Of a stretch of DNA of 64,000 nucleotides, positions 26,103 to 35,334 are shown one piece after another. Numbering within the stretch: position 1 is the stretch's first letter; the number at the start of each line of letters is the position of its first letter. Source of the DNA: Ktedonobacter robiniae (GTDB lineage: Bacteria > Chloroflexota > Ktedonobacteria > Ktedonobacterales > Ktedonobacteraceae). Position numbers and translations under genes: made by a program. Location: NCBI RefSeq assembly GCF_016587375.1, contig NZ_BNJG01000002.1, positions 1,984,001 to 2,048,000 of the forward strand, given 5' to 3'. Under the pieces are notes generated by a model. That model searched no databases. It was given only the letters and a program-made list of their open reading frames with translations, and had not been told where the DNA came from.

Positions 26103-28318
26103 AGGACGACTACTCCATTGTTGATCGACCATGTAAGACTGGCCTTCACCGCGTCTTTGTCTTTTTCTATCCCACAAGCAAACGACTGAAGTTCTGGCAA
26201 TTGGCTCTCTGCTACTTGGGAGAGCCAAGTATCTAGACGATCTCCTTCTCGTTGATGAACCATGAAAAGGAAATCTTGTATAAGATAGTAGGCTTTGTTG
26301 AGGGTAGGGCTGACCTGACAGAAGGCAGCAAGATCCTCCTGTTCGATTTCATCCAGCGTTCTGGGATTACGCACAAACAGCCAGACAGCCGTGTTGGCAG
26401 AGAATTTCTTGAGACGATGAAGAGGTACCTCTGCCTTGACCTCTGACAGCTTGAGGGTTTTCAGATAGCGATAGACACTGCGATCTGATCCGCTGTAGCC
26501 TTGTTCCTAGATTTCACGCCACAGGACCAAGCCATTTCTCTCGCCATGCTGCCAGCGAGAAAGAACGTAGGGGGGCAAACGCGTCAAAGTGACTCTGTCT
26601 CTTGCGCTGTTTCCTGACTTCTGGGAAGGTTCCTCGTTTCAGCCAGCCTCGAACGGTACGGTCAGAAAGACCAACAAGTGGGGCAATCTCCCGTGGCTTC
26701 ACTCCCTGCTCGTGCAGCTCCGCCACCTGTTGATAGCGTGCAAGGCGTCCAGATCTTCGAGCCAACCGTGCTTTCTCTACATGTGCTGGCTCTGGAGGCC
26801 GCCATTCTTCAATGGAGATTACATGGTTCTTGCGTTCACGAACCCCAGCTTCTTTCGTTTTGGATGCCTCCAGAATTTCTGCATGACAGCGTGCTAAGAG
26901 CAGTTGTGTTGCTTCTGTTAAATTTTTTGAAGTAGGCCGCTAGCGAGGTACTGACTAACGCCAGCCCTTTTCCAACGGCCCCTTCCCAAACCCGCCGGGC
27001 CACTTTCATGGCAACGGGCTTTCCAGTTTCCAGAAGCCTCTGGGGAATGTTCATTAGCGCATCACGCGCCAACATCCCCTCTTCTCCTGTACTCCCTGCC
27101 ACCCTTCCCCCTGTACGTCGCTTTCCGACGCTCCAAGACGGGTCGTGACTCCCGCGAGTACTACGATGGCTCTGTACTCCTTCTGCTCGCACAGGGAGGA
27201 GTATCCCGCATTCTCACGTATTCGACGTCTCTAGCGCATGGTAGGTGCCCTTTCGCCTCCTTCAATGGGATCATTTCCCATCGCTTCTCGCACGAGAGCG
27301 TTCCACTGGTCTCCTCAATCCCAGTGTATTTCACATCCGTGCTGAACTGATGTGTATGCGCGGGAACGTTGCAACAGGCGTTATCTATCAACGGGCGTTC
27401 CTTACCGCCGCTGGTAGGCTAGGTTCGGCAATGCAGCTTCACCATGATGTGCGGGGCAATCGGGCCTTGCCGTAAACGCCTTCAGGCAAGCTCGGCTTTG
27501 TGGCATGCTACTGTCCCCTTAAGGTTTCCCGCCAGGTAAGCCACCGCCCCAGAGGTCATTTGCTCTCAACCTCTCCTTTCTCCGAAAGGAATTGAATACG
27601 CGCCTATGCGGCGCACTATCACATGAAAACGATCCGCACATTGCGTGGCCTGGGGAGCCCCTTGGGAGGTTGCTTTGGCGTACTCACTCCTACGATCACG
27701 GCTGACAACGGTAATATCTGGGTGTTGACGCATCCATTGTGCTGAGGTTTCTGCTTCGCAATCTGGTAAAAGATCAATCACACGCCTGCTCTCTAGGTTC
27801 ACCAGGATCGTTCCGAAGCGGTAGCCACGCCGAAACGAGAAGTCGTCTATGCCTAAAAAGAGCACTGAGCCCGTCAAGCCATCAGGAATGTTCATGATGC
27901 GGCGCAGAATGGTCTGACGAGAGGTCTGTATTCCCACATGAGCGGCGAGTCTAGCGCCACCATTGCCACAGGTGGAGAGACCAATAGACGTGATCTGCTG
28001 GCAGAACCGGATGGTGGTCCTGGCCCAGGGCTCGACAAACGTAGGGAGACGCTCTGCAAAGACTTTGCGCGAACAGAAAGGATTCCGGCAGGAGAACTTC
28101 CGAACGGTCAGGAGCAGTTGGACTCGCCGTCCCATACAAGAGATATCACTCAAGGTTCGCTGGTAGTGACAATGGACTGATGAGGACGCTTCAAAGCATT
28201 GCGGACAGCACGATGTAAGAGAAGTAGCAACGACGGTGATAACCAGACTCTTTTCACTGATCTGGAACTGCTCGATCAACATCCCATCTGGGAGGGAAAA
28301 CAAGGATGTCTCTTCCAT
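26103..28318 (-). pseudogene. ISL3-family transposase, interrupted by an ORF-less group II intron
   Basis: First exon (28318 to 27617): MEETSLFSLPDGMLIEQFQI, a zinc-ribbon (SCCPQCFEAS), SCRNPFCSRKVFAERLP, then the catalytic region LGIDDFSFRRGYRFGTILV (first Asp) and VVSRDRRSEYAKAT (second Asp), ending CADRFHVI. After the intron: NLTEATQLLLARCHAEILEA, an inserted HTH (LARYQQVAELHEQGVKPREI), and the C-terminal part AFCQVSPTLNKAYYLIQDFL...FACGIEKDKDAVKASLTWSI. The catalytic Glu after INNG has been lost by a deletion. The element end is near 25910. Nonfunctional. Confidence 0.85.
26932..27616 (-). mobile_element. ORF-less group II intron D (CL2-like, 685 nt) inside ISL3
   Basis: The 5' end at 27616 is GTGCGCCGCATAGGCGC, directly after the ISL3 codons FHVI. 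Domain I blocks include GGTTGAG, CAGTAGCATG and CATGGTGAAGCTG, shared with the intron at 49883-52279. Domain V is at 27022-26988 (AAAGCCCGTTGCC...GGCCCGGCGGGTTT). The 3' end is at 26932 (...GGCCTAC). There is no RT gene: the distance from domain I to domain V holds none. Splicing would rejoin the transposase with one reading-frame slip in an A tract. Confidence 0.75.
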
Positions 28319-28654
28319 CACAACCTCATTCTCGATAATGAGACAACCTTCAGAAGCTTCTCATGGAAGAGACTACATCACCTTGCGTCAATGCGTTTTC
28401 AAGCAAGCGAGTACTAAGCCCCGAAAGTGGACAAGAGCCTAAAAGCCAAAACGGGGAGATATGCGTCAGTAGAAGAAAATGGCGATTTTATGTGTCAATT
28501 TACACTATGAGAATATTGGTGGTGGACAGGAGGGTCGTGTAAGGACACGATGTACTATGGGAGGGGAGCTGAGATATGATGAGCCTATCTTATGCCCCTC
28601 CTCAAGTGCTTAATCAAACTGTTGATGCAAGAACTCGATAGTACGCTCCAAAGA
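28319..28654. other. intergenic, ISL3 end and nothing else clear
   Basis: About 330 bases. It contains the 5' end of the ISL3 element and an imperfect hairpin near 28560-28602 (GGGGAG...CCCCTCC). No ORF with a plausible start. Confidence 0.4.
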
Positions 28655-28710
28655 AAGAGGGTTGAGTCGCCCTTTTTGTGGCAGGTGCCGATCTGATTTT
28701 GCCTAGAAAC
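28655..28710 (+). repeat. short group II intron 5' fragment
   Basis: AAGAAAGAGGGTTGAGTCGCC and GGCAGGTGCCGATCTGATT match a block at 30005-30052 that belongs to a longer intron 5' fragment. Only about 55 bases are recognisable. Confidence 0.3.
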
Positions 28711-28746
28711 TGAGCGGACAGGCTCACCGATGGGATCAGTCGATGC

Positions 28747-29238
28747 TTAACTGGTTGCACGCCGTGGGCAAGACGCAGCACGCCCAAGGAGATAGGGGAC
28801 CATCTGCCGATGGATTAGGCCGACAGCCGTCCAAAGCGGGTGTGCCAGGCGTTGTGTGTAGGACACGTGTGTGGTCAAGACGGCCGTTGAGCTTGCAACG
28901 CGCAAGATCAGTTGGGCAGTCATGAGCGTCGAGCGCAGTTCGAGGTGGATCGCGTCAGTTTCCTTTGAGGTGATCCGCCAGCCGAGAACGTGATCCAACG
29001 ACGACCGTGGCCCAAGCTGAAGGCCCAGTACCCACCGCCACCCCAGCAGAAGGAACCAACGCACCAGCCGTGGGGCACGCTCGAAGACGGCGCGCGCCCA
29101 CAGCTCGGGTGTACGTGTATCGGTACTCAAGACCTGCACCTCGAACGCATCTCTATAGTCTGGCGAGTTGTCGGTGGCCCAGTTCTCCAGATCTGCTGCA
29201 ACGCGATACGCGCGTGTCGAGTTAGTCGGCCTGCCCAT
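28747..29238 (-). CDS. DUF2867-like protein
   Basis: 163 residues, start ATG at 29238 with GAGGGAAATGCAAC upstream. The pattern PDYRDAFEVQVLST...WARAVFERAPRLVRWFLLLGWR, VLGWRITSKETDAI, LELRSTLMTAQLILR, HPLWTAVGLIHRQMVPYLLG fits DUF2867, a family without an assigned reaction. The surface is largely hydrophobic, as in ligand-binding SRPBCC-like folds. Intact. A small membrane-protein gene lies 54 bases upstream on the same strand, probably cotranscribed. Confidence 0.6.
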   Translation of the reverse strand: MGRPTNSTRAYRVAADLENWATDNSPDYRDAFEVQVLSTDTRTPELWARAVFERAPRLVRWFLLLGWRWVLGLQLGPRSSLDHVLGWRITSKETDAIHLELRSTLMTAQLILRVASSTAVLTTHVSYTQRLAHPLWTAVGLIHRQMVPYLLGRAASCPRRATS

Positions 29239-29292
29239 GTTGCATTTCCCTCTATCTTGTATCTAAACCGCATCTATTCGATGGGTATATTT

Positions 29293-29498
29293 TTAGCTCT
29301 TCTTCGGCGTTGTTTGCCAGGTCTGGCAGATCTGCCAGATCAGGTAGAGGTTCACCCCGAAGAGGATCATCGTATTCGCCGGATACAGTGCTGATACCAG
29401 CGGAACGGCGTGTATTCCTGCCAGAGCCATTTGCAGAATGACCGGCGCGCGGCCAAGTCCACCAGGGCGAGCAGCAGCAACGAGGTGACTCTGTTCAT
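29293..29498 (-). pseudogene. small membrane protein, one frameshift
   Basis: From the ATG at 29496-29498: MNRVTSLLLLALVDL, then after one shift GRAPVILQMALAGIHAVPLV and SALYPANTMILFGVNLYLIW followed by QICQTWQTTPKKS and a stop at 29293. Two or three hydrophobic segments, about 67 residues when repaired. The ribosome binding site is poor. The shift lies in a GC-rich run near 29445. Confidence 0.45.
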
Positions 29499-29542
29499 GC
29501 CTATTTTGGCTTTTTACTGGAAAACTTCTTTATGTGTTTATA

Positions 29543-29886
29543 TTACTTCATATTTGTTAATGCCCATATTTCAGCAACCCGCCGATTCTGGATGCGAATA
29601 ATTTCTATGATCATCGGCAGAGTACCATCAGCCGTGGCTGGAACTCCATGTATACTGGTCCGACTGGCATCCTTCTCTCCGTCAACCAGTAACTCCTCGA
29701 TAACGACCTGGATGTTTGGAAATGCTTGAAATCTTGCCGCATAGGATTTTTTGCACCCTCAATTCCTGTTTTCAGAGGGTGACTATAAAAGTCCGGGGCA
29801 AAAATCTCGTCTACAGCAGCCAGATTCCTGGTATTAAATGCATTGTACATGTGAAGGATGAGATTCTTCGTGTCCTCTTTTGTCAT
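29543..29886 (-). pseudogene. SnoaL-like polyketide-cyclase family protein, one frameshift
   Basis: ATG at 29886 after AAAGGAGAGGATAATTGC. MTKEDTKNLILHMYNAFNTR and NLAAVDEIFAPDFYSHPL are typical SnoaL (NTF2-like) openings. After the A6 run at about 29750 the frame shifts to SYAARFQAFPNIQVVIEELL, VDGEKDASRTSIHGVPATAD and IIEIIRIQNRRVAEIWALTN. Family members are around 115-140 residues. The homopolymer position makes a sequencing error plausible; otherwise the gene is dead. Confidence 0.7.
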
Positions 29887-29972
29887 GCAATTATCCTCTC
29901 CTTTTGTGTGTAGTGGTACCTCTACGACGGTTGAATATCAACATTTCTCATGCTCTTTGCTCTGCCGAGAGA

Positions 29973-30330
29973 GTGTCGTGATGACCATCACGAGATCGTC
30001 ACACAGAAAGAGGGTTGAGGTGCCTGATTTGGGACAGGTGCCCATCTGATTATTCGAATGGGAGACCTATTGCGCGTCCATTGAGAGAGTATAACTTCTG
30101 GGTCACCCAACTTACTTAGCGGCGAAAGCCAAGGAGGAGTGTAGCATGTCGGGAAGTGCGCCCAAAGAGGCGTTTGATCTTCTGCTGTGCGAGAGCACAG
30201 CCTCACTCAGGCAATGTGAGTAACGCAGCATCTTACCTTCATCCGAAAGGCATGGGGGAAAATAGCATGCTGTGTCAAATGCTGGTGAAGCTCCAGCCTC
30301 AGGAGCCAGAGGTTAGTAAGTGAAGCTGTA
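29973..30330 (+). mobile_element. 5' fragment of a CL2-like group II intron
   Basis: GTGTCG at 29973 opens the fragment. AGAAAGAGGGTTGAGGTGCC, CTTACTTAGCGGCGAAAGCC, GGAGTGTAGCATG and CTGGTGAAGCTCC follow the same order as in intron D (27616 downward). The rest of domain I, the ORF and domain V are absent. No exon gene is recognisable. Confidence 0.45.
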
Positions 30331-30736
30331 TATGGTGAAGTCTTGATTGGCTGAATCCAACGCCAACAATATATTCTGAAAACGCCTACAAAGCTCTTGT
30401 ATTGGCGTTTTCATGCGGAGTGGTGCGCCGCGCCAGCAGCGCATGACGTTTCTTAGTGGGGTCCTACCGAACCAGTGTGTGAAGCACCTTTTTCTCTTGT
30501 TTCTCTCACCTCTTTTTCTTGGCTCAATAAACCCATCAGAGAGGGTTTCTCCATCCAATCACGACGCAAGTAAGGCACATTCAGAAAAGCTGTCTCAAAA
30601 AGGAGAGTTCAATCCTCTTTCTGTGTGATGACAATTATATGGTTGCCACAACCATGTCTCTCCTTACGGTATGAGCATGAACTGTATTGATATTCAAGCA
30701 CCATAGAGCCCTCTCTACAGATGAAAGGAGTTTGCT
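30331..30736. other. about 400 bp without a supported gene
   Basis: Open frames exist on both strands but have neither ribosome binding sites nor protein-like composition. The last 20 bases hold GAAAGGAG for the following gene fragment. Confidence 0.4.
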
Positions 30737-30952
30737 ATGACCCTAGTGACCGGGGCGACGGAAAACATCGGAAGTGAGGTTGTGAATCTGCCACTCTCTG
30801 GTGGTGAGGAGATGATAGCAGTAACGTATCATCCAACCAACGCAAACATAGCAACGGTACAACTTCGTCTGGGATACAAACGAATACAGATCGAGAAAGA
30901 ACAGATGCTCTCGGCAACATCTCACAGAGTATCAAGCCCGTCAGGTTTGTAA
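30737..30952 (+). pseudogene. N-terminal fragment of an NmrA/SDR-like NAD(P)-binding protein
   Basis: MTLVTGATENIGSEVVNLPL reads as the first beta-alpha unit of an atypical SDR, with TGATxxIG in place of the glycine-rich loop (the second Gly is Glu). SGGEEMIAVTYHPTNANIA follows. After about 40 residues the sequence loses resemblance; a frame with HLTEYQARQVCKGGAI may be its original C-terminus. A large internal deletion is likely. Confidence 0.5.
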
Positions 30953-30964
30953 AGGAGGAGCTAT

Positions 30965-31108
30965 ATGTATAAAGGGATACGGATACTGTATGTAATCGAC
31001 GCCTGGCTGTTTCCAGCAGCCATTCTTGTCCAGGTCTTCTTCGCTGATCTCAGCCTCTTCACTCACCAGAACTACTGGGGCGCACATGACCCCTTCTGTG
31101 ATTTGCCA
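30965..31108 (+). pseudogene. membrane protein N-terminus (DUF6220-like), cut off upstream of the IS5 element
   Basis: AAAGGAGGAGCTAT precedes MYKGIRILYVIDAWLFPAAI and LVQVFFADLSLFTHQNYWGA. One to two TM helices. After GAHDP the sequence changes, about 80 bases before the IS5 end. A four-helix membrane protein of about 130 residues is expected; only the first third is here. Confidence 0.4.
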
Positions 31109-31187
31109 AAAGTTTTAGCCGCCTCGGACACAATATGGGTCAAAAGAGCTTAGACATGATATGGGTCAATTTCATAAGTGGTCCAGA

Positions 31188-32175
31188 CTGAGATAGTGTT
31201 TTAAAACGGTCGCGATGGGAAAGCTGGCACGAGCGTGGTGAGCATACGGTAGCTGGCAGAGAGCTTGATAAAGGCCTCACTGCTCTGTGGGAGCCCCTCG
31301 TGATCGCGGCAAAGCCTCCTCCAGCGCACGATCCAGGAGAAACTGCGCTCAATGATCCATCGCTTGGGCTGAGGCCGCAAGCCTGTGGGAAACAATGCGT
31401 CCCAGTCCACCTCCTCCCCTTCGGGCACGAGCAGGCCTCGTTTGGGGAGCGTGACTGCATGGATGGTCTCAATCGTCCAGCCCAGCGTTTCTTTCACCCA
31501 GGTCAGAAAGGTTCCGCCGTAATGACTATCGCCCCAAATGAGCTGCAGACGGGGAAGCGCATTCTTGAGTGGCTCGAGCAGGGCAGTGCCGCCCTGGTGA
31601 TCAGAGGCCTGGGCTCCTGTCACCTTCACAGCCAACAGATTGCCCTGCGTATCGACGAATGCATGACGCTTGCGGCCCCACGTTTTTTTTTCCGACGTCG
31701 TAGCCCTTTTCAGGACCCCGAACCGCACTCGTTTTGATGGATTGACTGTCGATGATCGCCGCACTTGGCTCTTCCTCTCGGCCTTGCCTGGTGCGCATCC
31801 GCATGCGTAGGGTTTGCAGAATACGATCCCAAACGCCTTCGCGCTCCCAGCGGTGAAAATTGTAATAGACGCTTTGCCACGCGGGAAATTCATGGGGCAG
31901 CATGCGCCAGGGACATCCACTGCGCAAAACGTACAAAATTGCATTGACGACCTCGCGCCGCGAGACAAACGGCTTGCGGCCCTGCAGGGATGGTTGAGGG
32001 ATCAGGGGTTCCAACAGTTCCCACTGCTCATCCGTCAGATCGGAGGGATAGGCTTTCCTCCCCAGTGTCACCTTCATACGCCTTCTGCACTTTCTTTCTG
32101 CTTCTTCGACTCGTTACATCAACCCCTTTCTTCTTCCTCTCGGCGAGATGACCACTTTCAAACACTATCTGAGAA
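31188..32175 (-). mobile_element. IS5-family element (IS427-like)
   Basis: Inverted ends: ACTGAGATAGTGTTTTAAAA near 31188 and its imperfect complement CTTTCAAACACTATCTGAG near 32175. It encloses one transposase in two overlapping frames. The target sequences at either side could not be matched with certainty. Confidence 0.65.
31201..32077 (-). CDS. IS5-family transposase made by frameshifting at A9
   Basis: Frame 1 starts MKVTLGRKAYPSDLTDEQWE (PF13340-like N-terminal domain) and reaches AAIIDSQSIKTSAV (first catalytic Asp). At AAAAAAAAA (complement of 31683-31691) it continues in the second frame as GRKRHAFVDTQGNLLAVKVT, LQLIWGDSHYGGTFL (second Asp) and PKRWIIERSFSWI (Glu). This two-frame layout with a slippery A run is characteristic of the IS427 group, so I read it as one functional protein of about 290 residues. 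Confidence 0.8.
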
Positions 32176-32310
32176 ACTGTTTTGGAATGCGAGGCGGTAA
32201 TGCTGCATGACCAAAAGAGCAAGTTAGGAGAAGTTTTTGCGCAGGTTTGACAGTAGAATGTCTTGCATGCAATGAGGGAGCGGAAGACCTTTGTGCGCAA
32301 GACTGACAGA

Positions 32311-32528
32311 CCCGGCGTTAGCTTTCTGCTGACGAAATCTAATGTACCCGATAACTAGCAAGCATGCTATGATCGGGGCCGCATCAATTCAGGCTTTGCC
32401 GCTCTCCTTTGTAAAGCCCATCCTGGCGATTCTCGCACATGAGCAGGAAGAGGCGATCAGCTTCGGCCCGCTCTATGAACGGGCCAACGTGAGCTGTTAG
32501 ATTGTGTTAGCAGAAAGCTAACGCCGGG
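32311..32528. mobile_element. candidate MITE with 20-bp perfect terminal inverted repeats
   Basis: CCCGGCGTTAGCTTTCTGCT at 32311-32330 is exactly complemented at 32509-32528; ten further inner bases match 7 of 10. The 218-bp unit has no transposase. It contains only a 44-codon frame (MIGAASIQALPLSFVKPILA...) lacking a ribosome binding site. No clear target duplication is visible. Confidence 0.5.
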
Positions 32529-32591
32529 CCGATACGAATGCCAACACGATTGATATGATAGAATATATGTTTCAATTCCGAGGAGGAGTTT

Positions 32592-33296
32592 ATGAGCCAG
32601 AATGCCATGAAGCGTCTTTATCTGATGCAGGTTGGGTCCATGCCGGAATACCAGATTCCGATTGTGTGCTATCTGGTGCAAACGGGTGACGGCAAGAATA
32701 TTCTGATTGATAGTGGTCTACCGGAGATTATGCCTGAAGGAGAATCGGAGTTCGAGAATGGGCAGGACGTTATCGAGCAGTTGGCGAGCATTGGCTTAAA
32801 ACCGGACGATATTGATACAGTCATTTCGACGCATTATGATATCGACCATGCCGGAAGACACGCGACATTCACGAAGGCGCAATATGTTGTTCAGCGTGTG
32901 CATCATTTGGATGCGGCGAGCAACCCACGTTTTGCTGCCAATCGACCCCAATGGGATCAGCCAATCGAGCGCATCCGGCTGGTGGACGGGGACACGGAAC
33001 TGCTGCCGGGGCTGGAGCTGATTGAGACGAGCGGGCATGTGCCGGGACATCAATCGGTGCTGGTGCGGCTGCTCAAAACGGGGGCGATTTTATTGCCAAT
33101 TGACGCTGTACCCTTCGGCGAGGGCTTTACCCGTGACGAGCAGGACGACGGTAGCAACCCGGACGCTGAAGCGATCCGCGCCAGTACGATTAAACTGCTT
33201 GATCTGGTCGAACGGGAGCATATCGGGCTTGTGATTTTCGGTCATGACAAGGAGCAGTGGGAAGGGCTGAAAAAGCTGCCGGAGTATTACGAGTGA
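32592..33296 (+). CDS. metallo-beta-lactamase fold protein, lactonase-like
   Basis: 234 residues; GAGGAGGAGTTT precedes the ATG. The fold is clear: IVCYLVQTGDGKNILIDSGL, then the metal motif VISTHYDIDHAGRH, a second His in IETSGHVPGHQSV, Asp in LLPIDAVPF and His in LVIFGHDKEQW. Classical AHL lactonases have HxHxDH; here it is HYDIDH, with Asp in place of the second His, a variant seen in the AttM-like branch. Lactone hydrolysis (quorum quenching) is the best guess. Intact. Confidence 0.75.
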   Translation: MSQNAMKRLYLMQVGSMPEYQIPIVCYLVQTGDGKNILIDSGLPEIMPEGESEFENGQDVIEQLASIGLKPDDIDTVISTHYDIDHAGRHATFTKAQYVVQRVHHLDAASNPRFAANRPQWDQPIERIRLVDGDTELLPGLELIETSGHVPGHQSVLVRLLKTGAILLPIDAVPFGEGFTRDEQDDGSNPDAEAIRASTIKLLDLVEREHIGLVIFGHDKEQWEGLKKLPEYYE

Positions 33297-33507
33297 GGAT
33301 GCAAGCACCCTTTTCCCGGTTCGGAGTACCGATCGAGAAAGTGGTAATGGTTATATGGTAAGTGGTAGTGTTATGGTTTCATAAGAGGGCAAGACATGTC
33401 TTGCCCCTGCGAAGCGGCGGAGGTGGTAATGCGTATGAGAAGTGAGGAGCAAATACCCGAAAAACGCTCTAACGTGCTCAATACCTATGTAACAGAGATA
33501 ACCATCT
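33297..33507. other. intergenic, includes one IS110 end
   Basis: An 11-base word AATGCGTATGA at 33428-33438 recurs at 35014-35024 on the other side of the IS110 gene and probably marks its ends. No ORF. Confidence 0.4.
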
Positions 33508-34929
33508 TCACGAGGAGTGCTGAACAATCCGATTCTTTGGACCTTCCTTGCGGAGTGGGGAATAGTGCCCTGTCCGGTGACGGTGATGCAGTTCAGGGTC
33601 ATAAAGGGTCAGTGGAGGAGGTTCCGCGCCAGGCGAAAGCTTGTTGAGGAGTTCGTAATCCTTCTTGAGGAGCGCAAAGATCAGTGTAATTAAGCGGCCA
33701 ATGATATGGCCCAAAGCCTTCCCTTTTCCTTTGTAGGCTTGCATTCTCTCATCATAGAAACAGAGTCGAGGAACCAAACGCTTGTAGAGCTTTGCCCATT
33801 CGGTGTCCATCTGGATCGCTTTCCAGGCCACAAGGAACATCACTTTCTTCATCTCACGTGATCCCGCCCTTGTGAGGCGAGTGCGATCAAAAGACACACC
33901 TGTTTGCGTTCTGATTGGTGCCCAGCCAAAATAGGATTTGAGATGAGCTGCATCTTCAAAATTGCCAATAGAGCCGATAGTCGCGATGATCGACGCTGCA
34001 AAGAGCGGACCAATGGGAGGGATGGAGGTCAGAATCTGGCCCTCGCGACTTTTCTCAACGATCTGGCCGATTTTCTCTTCAAGTTGCTCCAGATGGTTTT
34101 GAAGGTGTCGAAGTTCTTGAATCAACAAGGTTTGTTCGACAATCAGGCTGTCTTGTCGGGCGGTGTCTTTCGTTCCAATACTCTGCCTGGCGAGCTGCTG
34201 GATCTGTACGAACTGGGCTTCGGAGGGATGATTTCTCCTTCGCACTGTTCGAAGTTCTACTGAAGTCGCGGCAGCTATAGCGCTTGGCGTAGGAAAATGC
34301 TCACGCAGATCTAAGGCAAGAGCAGCATTCGGGTCTTTAAAGACTTGGGTGAATTCGGGAAAAAGTTCGTCACAAATGGCTGTCAGCTTGTTTTTCCGCT
34401 GAGTGGCTTCGTTCACCAGTTCATAGCGGTGGCGCACCAATCCTTTGAGTTGGGCTGCGGCCTCAGAGGGAGGAAGTGCCCGACGAATTGCCTGAAGCGT
34501 GTTGGCAACCTGTGCACCGAGTTCAAGTTGGGTGTAGAGCTGGTTTGCTAACCCTAACGCATCGCGTTTATCGGTTTTGACCATGCCCTCCTGACGGCGT
34601 TGAATATGGATAACAAAAACCGGAAGATCCAGCTCTAACAAATACTGGAGGAGCGATTGATGATAATGGCCCGTTTGTTCCATGAGAATGAAACACTGCT
34701 CAAGAGGACAATAGGCTTGGATACGCTCTACAAAAGCCCGGAACCCTTCTCGCGATTGCTCAAAGGTGAAGGCAGGACAATGATCAAAATGTTTATGGCG
34801 TTCTAAAAGTGTTTTCGAGAGGAAGCCAGCAACATGCTTGAATTTGCCGATATCAATACCAATGTAAAGGGCCTCATTCGAGAGAGTGGGCTGGCCCTGG
34901 ACTTCGCGTCTCTGTTTGCTGCTGGTCAT
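33508..34929 (-). CDS. IS110-family transposase (DEDD)
   Basis: About 473 residues from the ATG at 34927-34929, eight bases after GGAG. The N-terminal RuvC-like DEDD domain shows Asp in ALYIGIDIGKFKHVA, Glu in CFILMEQTGHY and Asp in MVKTDKRDALGLANQ. The C-terminal Transposase_20 region is SIPPIGPLFAASIIATIG and YFGWAPIRTQTG with the catalytic Ser region. IS110 enzymes are guided by a bridge RNA from the element's noncoding end. No lesions are visible. Confidence 0.88.
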   Translation of the reverse strand: MTSSKQRREVQGQPTLSNEALYIGIDIGKFKHVAGFLSKTLLERHKHFDHCPAFTFEQSREGFRAFVERIQAYCPLEQCFILMEQTGHYHQSLLQYLLELDLPVFVIHIQRRQEGMVKTDKRDALGLANQLYTQLELGAQVANTLQAIRRALPPSEAAAQLKGLVRHRYELVNEATQRKNKLTAICDELFPEFTQVFKDPNAALALDLREHFPTPSAIAAATSVELRTVRRRNHPSEAQFVQIQQLARQSIGTKDTARQDSLIVEQTLLIQELRHLQNHLEQLEEKIGQIVEKSREGQILTSIPPIGPLFAASIIATIGSIGNFEDAAHLKSYFGWAPIRTQTGVSFDRTRLTRAGSREMKKVMFLVAWKAIQMDTEWAKLYKRLVPRLCFYDERMQAYKGKGKALGHIIGRLITLIFALLKKDYELLNKLSPGAEPPPLTLYDPELHHRHRTGHYSPLRKEGPKNRIVQHSS

Positions 34930-35334
34930 TGTCATATCTCCTGGTGGGTAGAGAGGCAAAGACCCGTGGACGTGGCCTGCCCAGTTACATACGAAAAGTT
35001 GTACTGGCCTTCAAATGCGTATGAAGGATTTCGCGCACGCCCCCCAATTACCACCGAAAGGTTGTGCCTCAAAATGACCTGAAGGTTCTCCGAGTCCTCT
35101 TCTGAGGGGAGCTACTCCTCAGTGCCTCTCCATTTGCAAGAGTACCTGAAATATGGAAAACAATCAACAAACAGGTAGCGATAGCTTATCATCAAATATT
35201 GTATGAAATGACCTACCATGTGAGCGACTTTTGCCCTCAAACATGGATCTGTCCCGCTTTTGGTGATGCTGGATTGCCATCGTTGCATCAATAGATCGTT
35301 CTACAAGAATAAACCTCTTTTTGTAGAAGGATAG
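34930..35334. other. noncoding: IS110 5' end and ISL3 left flank
   Basis: The first about 95 bases, up to the repeat AATGCGTATGA at 35014-35024, are the IS110 upstream end and the place where a bridge RNA would start. The rest, to the ISL3 start, has no gene. Confidence 0.4.

Noticed and set aside
30313..30628. Overlapping short frames on both strands
   Set aside because: No start signals, no protein-like composition and no homologous pattern.
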